Of a stretch of 42,854 bases of DNA, positions 27,001-33,980 are shown in pieces (the stretch's first letter is position 1; each line of letters starts with the position of its first letter). This DNA comes from Bacteroidales bacterium UBA5342 (lineage in GTDB: Bacteria; Bacteroidota; Bacteroidia; Bacteroidales; UBA5342). Where the stretch lies: the NCBI GenBank assembly GCA_002408065.1, contig DHQI01000019.1, forward strand, positions 4,683 through 47,536, given 5' to 3'. A program made the translations under genes and the position numbers. Under the pieces are notes generated by a model. It saw nothing but the letters and a program-made list of their open reading frames with translations. It was not told where the DNA came from and ran no database searches.

Positions 27001-27803
27001 CCTTTTCATTTATTCTACCCAAAGATATGGATTATACATCAGGTAAAGGCCGTATAGAGTATTATGCTACAAGCGACGAAGTGGAGGCTAATGGTTATTA
27101 CGAAGACTTTTATCTGGGCGGCTTTAATTACGGCTTTGAATCAGATACGGTAGGTCCTGCGCTCGAAATGTATATGAATTCACCTTCTTTCTCTGATGGT
27201 GATGCCGTTAATCCTAACCCTATGCTAATAGCTAATGTGTCAGATATTAGTGGTATAAACACCTCGGGTAATGCCATAGGTCATGATATTACGATTAAGC
27301 TGAATGATGATCCGAATACCATTGAGGTGATTAACACGAGCTATACCACGCGTGCCGGTGATTTTACCCAGGGCACTATCGCTTATAGTTTGAAGGATTT
27401 AGATGTTGGCACACATACCTTGCAGCTTAAAGTATGGGATATGCAGAATAATTCGTCAACGGCAGAAATAACATTTAAAGTTAAGAATGATGTTTTACCG
27501 GTAATTTCTTCTGTTTATTCTTATCCTAATCCGGTATCTCTTTCATCGGGTGATAAGGTACATTTTGTAGCAGAGCACGACCGTCCTGATAAAACCGTGA
27601 CGGTAATGCTGGATATTTTTGATGTTTATGGTAAAACTTTATACAAAAGTTCCGAATACTATTATTCTTCTACCAATGAAATATATTTCGATTGGCAACC
27701 CTTGACATCACTTAATAGTGGTTTATATTTTTACCGTATTACTATCGACGATGGTTTCGAGCAATCAGTGGGTAAGACACAGAAACTGTTGTTGACAGAC
27801 TAA
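24021..27803 (+). CDS. PorU-like C25 peptidase, second of tandem pair
   Basis: 1260 residues, collinear with the gene before it and clearly similar along the whole length: signal peptide ending LLFSQ, LLATGNWYKVAVKKDGIYKL, the GDYILFYAQGPNTWNYN segment, catalytic H770 (YTGHGSPSS) and C804 (TATCDFCPYD), and the closing GLYFYRITIDDGFEQS. Both catalytic residues are intact, so it is not a decayed copy. Differences are spread evenly, which suggests an old duplication. Likely co-transcribed with the upstream gene (9-bp gap) and ended by the terminator at 27833-27864. It may be a second sortase with other cargo or an attachment partner; this is open. Confidence 0.87.
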   Translation: MKKIVQAILLFIPYLLFSQSMTLDWEENKIIYAGEDSVEVLSFAGAAYTNASFLPYYNYRERLNADEAQNYDYSFNLTHLIFSEIDIDTFIDIKSIPEEFQIDGKVTSSRQDYALEAWLLPFKYKDGKLYRLESFELEINKDRKIKLKSASTWFADNSLLATGNWYKVAVKKDGIYKLSYSQLRDMGVDPAKVAVFTKIPGMEPTLIQNYIDDIKEIAIYDGGDYILFYAQGPNTWNYNSSSGMYEHEQHLFWNENYYFITSDVGEAKRITARTEPTGTSSRTYTTFVDYDFYEPEESNIGHSGREWYSDGITSGNSIEHTFSFDNVVASTAKVGVRVLAESYSLSNYLTINIDGNSKGNITLGKVSSEGTSNLLQYRSATYDFTPSGNSVEVQMSYSSQENLAKGYIDYFRVELSRELSLENSYLLFRNKPVVDDLVNYEISNTTANTLVWDVSNAYDVKSISASINANKTTFLTDGTAIQKFVAVNIGASFSSPSLIGSVENQNLHATPVPDMVILTDETFMSVAEDLADIHRERDGMDIFITTQDKIFNEFSGGKADVSAIRWFMKMLYDKSADTDKFKYLLLLGDGSYNNRLYEKGTDVSVEPSRIMTYQSIESINGSVTYVSDDYYGLLDDDEGNEAKNSSTGETNIEQYDKVDIGIGRIPINSVSEGDDVVTKIETYLDNVKRNTWKNRVCFIADDEDSNRHLNDAEELAEKVRRENPGIAVKKIYLDAFEQIKESNGHSYPDAKKLSDKYLDEGTLIWSYTGHGSPSSLSGEKLMYISDINAMENLANLPLWVTATCDFCPYDHNDELSGGESVFLNPIGGGIALFTTTRLVYSSSNLTITRNFYGYVLASVNGEKHRLGDVSRLTKQATGTGANKRKFALIGDPALQLVFADADWEVMTDSINGEDIALFSDTLQSLSKMTVSGHIAKSDGSVDTDFNGLLYPIVYDKISELNTLANDDDSNETSFLMWNSILYSGKTTVDNGRFTFSFILPKDMDYTSGKGRIEYYATSDEVEANGYYEDFYLGGFNYGFESDTVGPALEMYMNSPSFSDGDAVNPNPMLIANVSDISGINTSGNAIGHDITIKLNDDPNTIEVINTSYTTRAGDFTQGTIAYSLKDLDVGTHTLQLKVWDMQNNSSTAEITFKVKNDVLPVISSVYSYPNPVSLSSGDKVHFVAEHDRPDKTVTVMLDIFDVYGKTLYKSSEYYYSSTNEIYFDWQPLTSLNSGLYFYRITIDDGFEQSVGKTQKLLLTD

Positions 27804-27832
27804 AGAAAAAAATTCTTAAAGGAGCTTTGAAT

Positions 27833-27864
27833 AAAAGGGCACAGTTTTTTAAGCTGTGCTTTTT
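27833..27864 (+). terminator. Terminator of the PorU-like operon
   Basis: Stem GCACAG (27839-27844) / CTGTGC (27854-27859), 9-nt loop, followed by TTTTT. Confidence 0.75.
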
Positions 27865-27897
27865 ATGGCCTACTGTTTTAATCATCTTTTTCAGGCG

Positions 27898-27928
27898 TTG
27901 AGTTTCCCCTAAATAAGTCTTATATTTG
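27898..27928 (+). promoter_or_regulatory. Promoter of pfk
   Basis: TTG at 27898-27900 and TATATTTG at 27921-27928, 20 bp apart, an exact fit at -7. The ATG is 30 bp downstream. Confidence 0.6.
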
Positions 27929-27957
27929 TGGTATTATAACACAAAACACATAAGAAT

Positions 27958-28971
27958 ATGAAGATCGGAATATTATCAGCAGGAGGAGATTGTCCGGGTA
28001 TAAATGCCACCATACGTGGAGTGGGTAAAACAGCCATTGTGAAATACGGCATGGAAGTGATTGGTTTTACTGAAGGATTCCGCGGACTTTTGTATAAGGA
28101 TTACATCCCTATGGACGAAAAACTTCTGTCAGGTCTTTTGACTAAGGGAGGTACTGTGCTGGGCACATCGCGCGAAAAACCGTTTAAGAAAAAAGATTCT
28201 GATCCTTTCGAAGATAAGCCCGAAGAAATAAAGAAAAACTACAAAGATTTAGGACTTGATGCCTTGGTTTGTATTGGTGGTAATGGAACCCAGCGTACCG
28301 CTAATTTATTGGCTAAGGAAGGTTTAAACGTTATTGGAATTCCCAAAACCATTGATAATGATGTGTATGGAACAGATCTTACTTTTGGTTTTGATTCAGC
28401 TTTGTCTATTGCTACCGATGCTATCGACCGTTTGCACACCACTGCCAACTCGCACCGCCGTGTTATGGTGATCGAAATTATGGGTCATCATGCTGGTTGG
28501 TTGGCGCTTTATGCCGGTATGGCCGGTGGTGGTGATGTTATTCTGGTGCCTGAGATAGAATATGACATCAATAAAGTGACAGACTATCTGCAAGAACGTT
28601 CGATGCAAGAAAAATCCTTCTCTATTGTAGTAGTAGCCGAAGGTATTAAGAAAGAAGGTAATAAACCAGCAGCCCGTTATATAGCCAAGCAAATACAGGA
28701 AATTACCGGTATGGAAACCCGCGAAACAATCTTGGGCTATATACAGCGTGGGGGGTCGCCTACTGCTACTGACCGTATTTTCTCTACTCAGCTAGGTGGT
28801 TATGCTACGGACCTTATTCATCAAGGTATTTTTGGTCAGATGGTAGCTAAACGTGATGGACAAATAACTCATGTTCCGCTCGAAGAGGTAGGCGGAAAAC
28901 TTAGATTACTAACCCCCGACGATCCTTTGATAGAGCGCGGACGTAGTTTGGGTGTGTGTTTTGGTAATTAA
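27958..28971 (+). CDS. pfkA: 6-phosphofructokinase (phosphoryl donor uncertain)
   Basis: 337 residues, one PFK unit. It phosphorylates fructose 6-phosphate to the 1,6-bisphosphate. LSAGGDCPGINATIRG (6-21) is the donor-binding loop, TIDND (131-135) carries the catalytic Asp, and IMGHHAGWLALYAG and ILGYIQRGGSPTATDR are sugar-binding parts. Two donor-determining positions give a mixed signal: GGNGT has Gly at the place of E. coli G104 (ATP type), but PKTIDND has Lys at the place of G124 (pyrophosphate type), and the magnesium-binding D103 is Asn. So the enzyme belongs to a branch with G and K; whether ATP or pyrophosphate is used cannot be read safely. It has its own promoter. Confidence 0.93.
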   Translation: MKIGILSAGGDCPGINATIRGVGKTAIVKYGMEVIGFTEGFRGLLYKDYIPMDEKLLSGLLTKGGTVLGTSREKPFKKKDSDPFEDKPEEIKKNYKDLGLDALVCIGGNGTQRTANLLAKEGLNVIGIPKTIDNDVYGTDLTFGFDSALSIATDAIDRLHTTANSHRRVMVIEIMGHHAGWLALYAGMAGGGDVILVPEIEYDINKVTDYLQERSMQEKSFSIVVVAEGIKKEGNKPAARYIAKQIQEITGMETRETILGYIQRGGSPTATDRIFSTQLGGYATDLIHQGIFGQMVAKRDGQITHVPLEEVGGKLRLLTPDDPLIERGRSLGVCFGN

Positions 28972-29005
28972 TAATAGATATTTGAAATTAGAAATTGGAA
29001 AACTC

Positions 29006-29120
29006 CATCGAATTTCCAATCTCCAATCTCCAATTTCCAATCTCCAATTTCCAATTTCCAATTTCCAATTTCCAATTTCCAATTTCCATTTTCAAATCTC
29101 CATTTTCCAATTTCAAATTT
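29006..29120 (+). repeat. Heptanucleotide tandem repeat (CCAATTT/CCAATCT)
   Basis: About a dozen imperfect copies of a 7-bp unit fill the gap between pfk and xth, ending 13 bp before the xth ATG. The core at about 29042-29088 is nearly exact (CCAATTT units in a row). No stop codon occurs in two frames. Confidence 0.8.
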
Positions 29121-29132
29121 TCAACACAAACA

Positions 29133-29897
29133 ATGAAACTCATCTCATGGAATGTCAACGGCATACGCGCTGTGGCAAAAAAGAATTTCTTCGAAGATTT
29201 TAAAACAATGGACGCTGATGTTTTTTGTTTACAGGAAACTAAAGCCCAGGATGATCAGGTGGCAGAAACGCTTGCTAAGATTGAAGACTATCATATTTAT
29301 TCCAATTCAGCCGAGAAAAAAGGCTATTCTGGTACGGCCATCATATCAAAAAAAGTACCGATAAATGTAACACAAAACATAGGTATTGCAGAGCACGATA
29401 CCGAAGGTCGTGTACTCTGTGCCGAATATGACAACTTTTATGTGGTCAATGTTTATGTGCCCAATTCCGGATCTGAACTTAAGCGTTTAGATTATCGTCA
29501 GCGTTGGGACAAGGCTTTTTTTACTTACCTTAAAACTTTGGAACAAAGCAAACCGGTATTGGTGTGTGGTGACTTTAATGTAGCACATAAGCCAGTAGAT
29601 TTGGCCCGTCCTAAAGCTAATTATAACAAATCTGCAGGTTTTATGCAGGAAGAAATAGACGGTATGGATCGCTATACTTCCCGTGGTTTTGTGGATACTT
29701 TTCGTCATTTTTATCCCGATGTGACCGATAAATATTCTTGGTGGAGTTACCGGGCCGGAGCAAGGGGTAAGAATGTAGGTTGGCGCATTGACTATTTCCT
29801 GGCAAGCGAGACTTTCGTAAATAATATTTCAGATGCAGCTATCCACAACGATGTTATGGGGTCTGATCACTGTCCGGTATCCATAACTCTTAAATAA
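29133..29897 (+). CDS. xth: Exodeoxyribonuclease III (AP endonuclease, ExoIII/ExoA family)
   Basis: 254 residues from the ATG at 29133. The frame is open 46 codons further up, through the 7-bp repeat, but MKLISWNVNGIRA is the invariant family start. The enzyme cuts DNA at abasic sites and removes 3' blocks in base excision repair. Motifs: CLQETKAQ (metal-binding Glu), CGDFNVAHKPVDLA (Asp and Asn), SYRAGARGKNVGWRIDYFL and the final SDHCPVSITL with catalytic His. Its stop overlaps the start of the next gene by one base. Confidence 0.95.
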   Translation: MKLISWNVNGIRAVAKKNFFEDFKTMDADVFCLQETKAQDDQVAETLAKIEDYHIYSNSAEKKGYSGTAIISKKVPINVTQNIGIAEHDTEGRVLCAEYDNFYVVNVYVPNSGSELKRLDYRQRWDKAFFTYLKTLEQSKPVLVCGDFNVAHKPVDLARPKANYNKSAGFMQEEIDGMDRYTSRGFVDTFRHFYPDVTDKYSWWSYRAGARGKNVGWRIDYFLASETFVNNISDAAIHNDVMGSDHCPVSITLK

Positions 29898-30568
29898 TGA
29901 GATTTTTATTATTTATTTTTTGTCTTTCCTTTTCTTATCTATTGACCGCTCAAACTGATAATTATCAGGATTTATACGAGCTTAGAAGTAAAATGGAAAA
30001 TGGTAAGTTTGGTGAGCGTGATGCACATATTGAAGGTTCACCTTATTACAATGATGATTTTGTTAAAGGACTTGTACTTTTAAAAGATAGTTCCTTTTAT
30101 GAAGATGTGCTTTTACGCTATAATGCTTTTGATGATGAATTAGAAGTGAGTTTCAGGGAGCAAATTTTTCAAATCCCATCTAAAGACCAAATGATATTTG
30201 CAGTGATTGGTAATGATACCTTAAAATCAGTCAAGTATTTGTCCGGCAATAGAGAACGCTGGGCCAATTTTTATTTGTTGGCTTCCGGTGAATTAACTTT
30301 GTATGCTAAACGTAGTAAAGGGTTTAAAGAAAAGGAAGAACCTAAAGGATATCAAGATGCTCAACCCGCTAAATATGTTAATAAAAGTGACGAATACTAT
30401 TGGGCTAAAGAAGGTGAAACATTAAGCTTGATTAGTAATAAAAAAGAGCTCATTACATATCTTCCAGAAATAGATGCGAAAAACTATATGAAAAAAGAAA
30501 AATTATCCCTTCGCAAAGAACAAGACCTGATACAACTCGTTGATTATTATAATAGAGTAGTAAAATAA
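29897..30568 (+). CDS. Exported protein of unknown function
   Basis: 223 residues with a clear signal peptide (MRFLLFIFCLSFSYLLTAQ). Not recognised. The mature part is rich in Asp, Glu, Lys and Tyr, with alternating beta-like stretches (ELEVSFREQIFQIP, MIFAVIGNDTLKSVKYL, FYLLASGELTLYAKR) and a Lys/Glu-rich C-terminal helix. The Y-W-A-K segment near 167 followed by LSLISNKKELITYLPEID resembles Bacteroidota periplasmic proteins in which a strand-rich domain is followed by a helical tail that contains a KKDL-like block. It starts in the xth stop codon (TAATGA), so the two are translationally coupled, though no functional link is evident. Confidence 0.7.
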   Translation: MRFLLFIFCLSFSYLLTAQTDNYQDLYELRSKMENGKFGERDAHIEGSPYYNDDFVKGLVLLKDSSFYEDVLLRYNAFDDELEVSFREQIFQIPSKDQMIFAVIGNDTLKSVKYLSGNRERWANFYLLASGELTLYAKRSKGFKEKEEPKGYQDAQPAKYVNKSDEYYWAKEGETLSLISNKKELITYLPEIDAKNYMKKEKLSLRKEQDLIQLVDYYNRVVK

Positions 30569-30594
30569 TTATTGAAATAAAAAAAACATAAACT

Positions 30595-31578
30595 ATGTTA
30601 TATCCCTTAAAATTTAACCCTATTCTAAAAGAAACCATTTGGGGTGGAAACTATTTATACAAAGAACTGGGTAAAGGTGATAAGCCTGATGCTAAAGTTG
30701 GTGAAACCTGGGAAATTTCTTCGGTAGAAGGTAATGTTTCTGTGGTTTCTAATGGTGCGTTTAAAGGTAATAATTTAAGCGAGATGATCGAAGTCTATAT
30801 GGGCGATCTTGTGGGCGAAAAAGTCTATGAAAAACACGGTTTAGAGCTGCCTGTTTTGATAAAAATTATTGATGCACAAGCTGACCTTTCGGTGCAGGTA
30901 CATCCTAACGAAAAACAAGCTAACGAAAAGTACAATGCACACGGTAAAACTGAGATGTGGTATGTACTGGATTGTGAAAAAGAGGCTAAAATAGTCTCTG
31001 GTTTTGATAAAAACTCCTCACGGGCCGAGGTGGAAAAAGCCATCAAGGAAAATGCTGTAGAAGAACTTCTTAGAGCCGATGATGCTGCACCCGGCGATGT
31101 TTTCTTTATACCTGCAGGTCGTGTGCACGCTATTGGCGGCGGCAATGTGATTGTAGAGATACAGCAAACGTCGGATATTACCTTCAGGGTGTATGACTAT
31201 GACCGTCGCGATGATCAAGGTCATGCTCGTGAGTTGCACGTAGAAGAGTCTCTGGAAGTGTTGGATTATCAAGCTCAGGAGAATAATAAGACTCCCTATG
31301 AAGAAGCTATAAATACACCCGTGAATCTGGCCAAATGTGACTATTTTACAACCAATCTTTTTAGTTTTGATAAAAAGCTGGGACGCGATTATTATTTCCT
31401 TGATTCTTATGTGATATTAATCTGTACCGAGGGCGAATTTGATATTGAGTACGAAGAGGGGGAAGCTGTTAATATTAAGAAGGGCGAGAGTGTCCTCTTA
31501 CCGGCCGCCATTCGCGAATATTTCTTTAATCCTAAATCAGAAAAGGCTACCTTTATCGAGACCTATCTGGAATTATAA
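30595..31578 (+). CDS. manA: Mannose-6-phosphate isomerase, class I
   Basis: 327 residues, a short (Firmicutes/Bacteroidota-size) type I PMI. It interconverts mannose 6-phosphate and fructose 6-phosphate and needs zinc. IWGG-type start (ETIWGGNYLYKELGKG), LIKIIDAQADLSVQVHPNEKQA (zinc ligands from QxH), GKTEMWYVLD (Glu ligand), FFIPAGRVHAIGGGNVIVEIQQTSD (His ligand and catalytic loop), and YDYDRRDDQGHARELH are the family motifs. 26 bp after the exported protein; could supply mannose for glycan or heptose-type sugars together with the GmhB-like gene downstream. Confidence 0.94.
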   Translation: MLYPLKFNPILKETIWGGNYLYKELGKGDKPDAKVGETWEISSVEGNVSVVSNGAFKGNNLSEMIEVYMGDLVGEKVYEKHGLELPVLIKIIDAQADLSVQVHPNEKQANEKYNAHGKTEMWYVLDCEKEAKIVSGFDKNSSRAEVEKAIKENAVEELLRADDAAPGDVFFIPAGRVHAIGGGNVIVEIQQTSDITFRVYDYDRRDDQGHARELHVEESLEVLDYQAQENNKTPYEEAINTPVNLAKCDYFTTNLFSFDKKLGRDYYFLDSYVILICTEGEFDIEYEEGEAVNIKKGESVLLPAAIREYFFNPKSEKATFIETYLEL

Positions 31579-31615
31579 CTTCTATCTTTTAACTGAGTAA
31601 TTTATAACTTATATT

Positions 31616-32446
31616 ATGACTTGTTACCACTGCCATACCCAATTTTGTGACGGTGCCAGTTCTGCCGAAGAAATGGTGCAAGCGGCTATTAAGGCTGGTT
31701 TTCCAGCTCTTGGTTTTTCTTCCCACGCTCCTGTACCTTTTCCTGCTTTTTGGTGTATGCCGCATGATAAAAGTGGGGCTTATACGCTTGAATTACTAAG
31801 TTTAATAGAAAAATATGGCGATCAGATAGAAATATACCGCGGTCTGGAAGTCGATTATATCAAGGATGAAACAAATGCTTTAAGTCCTCATATACAAAAA
31901 ATTGCATCTGATTATTTGGTAGGATCTATTCACTTTCTTGGTCAGTTGGTATTAGATGGTGAGCGCTGGACGATAGATGGTAGCAGCGAAGAGTTCAAAA
32001 CGGGTCTGGATCAAATTTACGGTGGTGATATCAAACGTTTGGTACGCGATTTTACCGAGCAATCGGTAGCTATGATGGAGCTGGGTGGTTTTGATATCGT
32101 TGGTCATATCGATAAAATCTATCAGCACGGACGTGAATATTTCTCCTTGGATGAAAAGTGGTATCGCGATGAAGTCATGACGTTGTTAGAAATAGCAAAA
32201 GCCAAAGACTACATAGTAGAAATCAACACCAAACATTACCATCTTTTAGACTTTTTCTTTCCTCATCAGGATTTTATAAAAGACCTTAAACGTTTAAAAA
32301 TACCCGTACAGGTAAACTCTGATTGTCATCAAAAAGAAATGATGACAGCCGCTTATAAAGAGGCTTATGAGGCTTTGAAAGCTGCGGGAATTACTCACGA
32401 GCGTGTCCTTTTGGATGGGGAATGGAAAGATATAAAGATCAAATAA
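31616..32446 (+). CDS. PHP-family histidinol-phosphatase (HisJ/HisK type)
   Basis: 276 residues of the PHP fold. The metal site is seen as HCHTQFCDG at 5-13 (H5, H7), GFSSHAPVPF, EVDYI, GSIHFLG, DIVGHIDKI and NSDCHQ near the C-terminus. The length and the CDG after the first HxH point to histidinol-phosphate phosphatase (eighth step of histidine synthesis) rather than a polymerase-linked PHP. No other his genes are in the window, so another phosphomonoester is possible. It follows manA by 37 bp on the same strand. Confidence 0.85.
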   Translation: MTCYHCHTQFCDGASSAEEMVQAAIKAGFPALGFSSHAPVPFPAFWCMPHDKSGAYTLELLSLIEKYGDQIEIYRGLEVDYIKDETNALSPHIQKIASDYLVGSIHFLGQLVLDGERWTIDGSSEEFKTGLDQIYGGDIKRLVRDFTEQSVAMMELGGFDIVGHIDKIYQHGREYFSLDEKWYRDEVMTLLEIAKAKDYIVEINTKHYHLLDFFFPHQDFIKDLKRLKIPVQVNSDCHQKEMMTAAYKEAYEALKAAGITHERVLLDGEWKDIKIK

Positions 32447-32516
32447 CAAAAGCTCATTTAGAAATTCCAATCCTGATATATATCAGTGGAATACGTGACT
32501 TTAAACTTGGATTTAC

Positions 32517-33005
32517 ATGCAAAAAGCCATATTCATAGATCGTGACGGTGTTATAAATAGTGATGTGGGGCATTATTACATCTATAAGCCTGAGGATTTT
32601 ATATTGAACGAAGGCATTATTGATTCTTTAAAAGCGTTTAAGAAGGCCGGTTTTATGCTTATTGTTATCAGTAATCAGGGCGGTGTGGATAAGGGACAAT
32701 ACAGCTGCGAAGATGTGGAAAAAGTCCACCTTAAAATGCGGAATTTACTGACCGAAGTTGGTATCACATTAGATGAGATTTATTATTGTCCGCATCATAA
32801 CGATGTGCAAAAATGTTTATGCCGCAAACCGTTAAATCTTAATATAGAAAAAGCCATATCGCGTTTTGATATCGACCGCACTCAATCCTGGATGATAGGC
32901 GATAGTCTGCGCGATATTGCTGCTGGAGAAGCTTCCGGTTTAAAAACGTTAAAAATTGAAAGCAACGTCGATATACGACCATTTGTAGATCGAATAGTAA
33001 AATAG
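32517..33005 (+). CDS. gmhB: HAD-IIIA phosphatase, D-glycero-D-manno-heptose-1,7-bisphosphate phosphatase-like
   Basis: 162 residues, a compact HAD-IIIA enzyme. The nucleophile motif is IFIDRDGVIN with D8 and D10; VISNQGGVDKG is motif II; YYCPHHNDVQKCLCRKP contains the Cys/His zinc loop typical of GmhB; WMIGDSLRDIAAGEASG is motif IV. GmhB removes the 7-phosphate or the C1-linked partner step in making ADP-heptose or GDP-heptose for LPS and glycoproteins. No other heptose genes are close, so histidinol phosphatase (the HisB N-domain relative) is the main alternative. Confidence 0.85.
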   Translation: MQKAIFIDRDGVINSDVGHYYIYKPEDFILNEGIIDSLKAFKKAGFMLIVISNQGGVDKGQYSCEDVEKVHLKMRNLLTEVGITLDEIYYCPHHNDVQKCLCRKPLNLNIEKAISRFDIDRTQSWMIGDSLRDIAAGEASGLKTLKIESNVDIRPFVDRIVK

Positions 33006-33119
33006 TTGTCCTTTAGAAGTGACTGTTGATAGTTCATGATATGACGTAGTGATGACACTAATATTAGATACTTATAACCCGCATAATGTCGACATCTTGA
33101 AACCATTTAATCCCTTTTT

Positions 33120-33965
33120 ATGAATTATCTCTGCCTGAACGGTGAAATATTACCTCAAAAATTTGCCCAGCTTAGCTTTGACAATCGTGCCTTTCGTTTT
33201 GGAGAAGCCATCGTGGAAGAGATGCGTGCTACAGGTATTAGGGTGCCTTTTTTTAAAGATCATTTCAAACGTTTTTCCAGAGCATTAGAAATCCTTGGTA
33301 TTTCTTATCTTTCTGCCTTTAGCGAGGAAGAACTTCTGCGTTCTATCGAGTTATTGGTACACCGTAAAAAGCTTTATAACCTCAATAGAATAAGGCTGAC
33401 CCTTTGGCGTCAGGACGATGCTGAGTTGTTGACTACGAAACATGAACTCAATTATCTTATAGAAGCAGAGCCTTTGGGCGAAAAAAATTTCGAACTTAAC
33501 GAACGCGGATTCAATGCCGATATATTTCCCGGTGCTTACAAAGCCAAGACTTATCTCTCACCTTTTCAGACCAATGACCTTACGTTTAAATTTCAGGCTC
33601 TGCGCTATGCCGAACAAAGTAAATTAGATACCTGCTTCATCTGTAATCCTGAAGGTAAAATAGTGGAAGCTATTGATGGTAATATTTTCTTTGCTAACGG
33701 GAAAACCATTTATACCCCTTCAGCTGATTGCGGTTGTACTGATGGTATTATGCGTAAAAAAGTCATGGAGATAGCAGAAAAGGATGGTTATATTGTTACC
33801 CCAACAGATGCTGTTTCATTAGCTTTTATCAAGGAAGTAGAAGAAATCTTTATTACTAACGACCTCTACGGCATACGCTGGATAGGTGGTTACAAAGACG
33901 TTAAGCGTTACCGCAAAAAACGCTGTGTGGATTTTGTGGCACGTTTGAATCGTTTGTTTTTATAG
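33120..33965 (+). CDS. Class-IV aminotransferase-like protein lacking the expected PLP lysine
   Basis: 281 residues with the fold-type IV PLP enzyme layout (branched-chain aminotransferase, aminodeoxychorismate lyase). NRAFRFGEAIVEEMRATG (22-39), HFKRFSRALEILG, IRLTLWR, then CFICNPEGKIVEAIDGNIF (172-190), GCTDGIMRKKVMEIA (205-219) and ITNDLYGIRWI are family motifs. In related proteins the PLP-binding Lys is in SxLKTNNxLxYVLA; here the matching run is SPFQTNDLTFKFQALRYA with Q150 at that place (codon CAG). K157 is the nearest lysine but is out of register. Unless another lysine serves, it should not form an internal aldimine. Cytoplasmic; convergent with the symporter gene. Confidence 0.8.
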   Translation: MNYLCLNGEILPQKFAQLSFDNRAFRFGEAIVEEMRATGIRVPFFKDHFKRFSRALEILGISYLSAFSEEELLRSIELLVHRKKLYNLNRIRLTLWRQDDAELLTTKHELNYLIEAEPLGEKNFELNERGFNADIFPGAYKAKTYLSPFQTNDLTFKFQALRYAEQSKLDTCFICNPEGKIVEAIDGNIFFANGKTIYTPSADCGCTDGIMRKKVMEIAEKDGYIVTPTDAVSLAFIKEVEEIFITNDLYGIRWIGGYKDVKRYRKKRCVDFVARLNRLFL

Positions 33966-33980
33966 TTTGTTACGGTGAAT

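Noticed and set aside
29006..29120. CRISPR array
   Set aside because: The unit is 7 bp with no spacers; a simple tandem repeat.
28995..29132. 46-residue N-terminal extension of exonuclease III
   Set aside because: It is only translation of the 7-bp repeat; MKLISWNVNG is the standard start.
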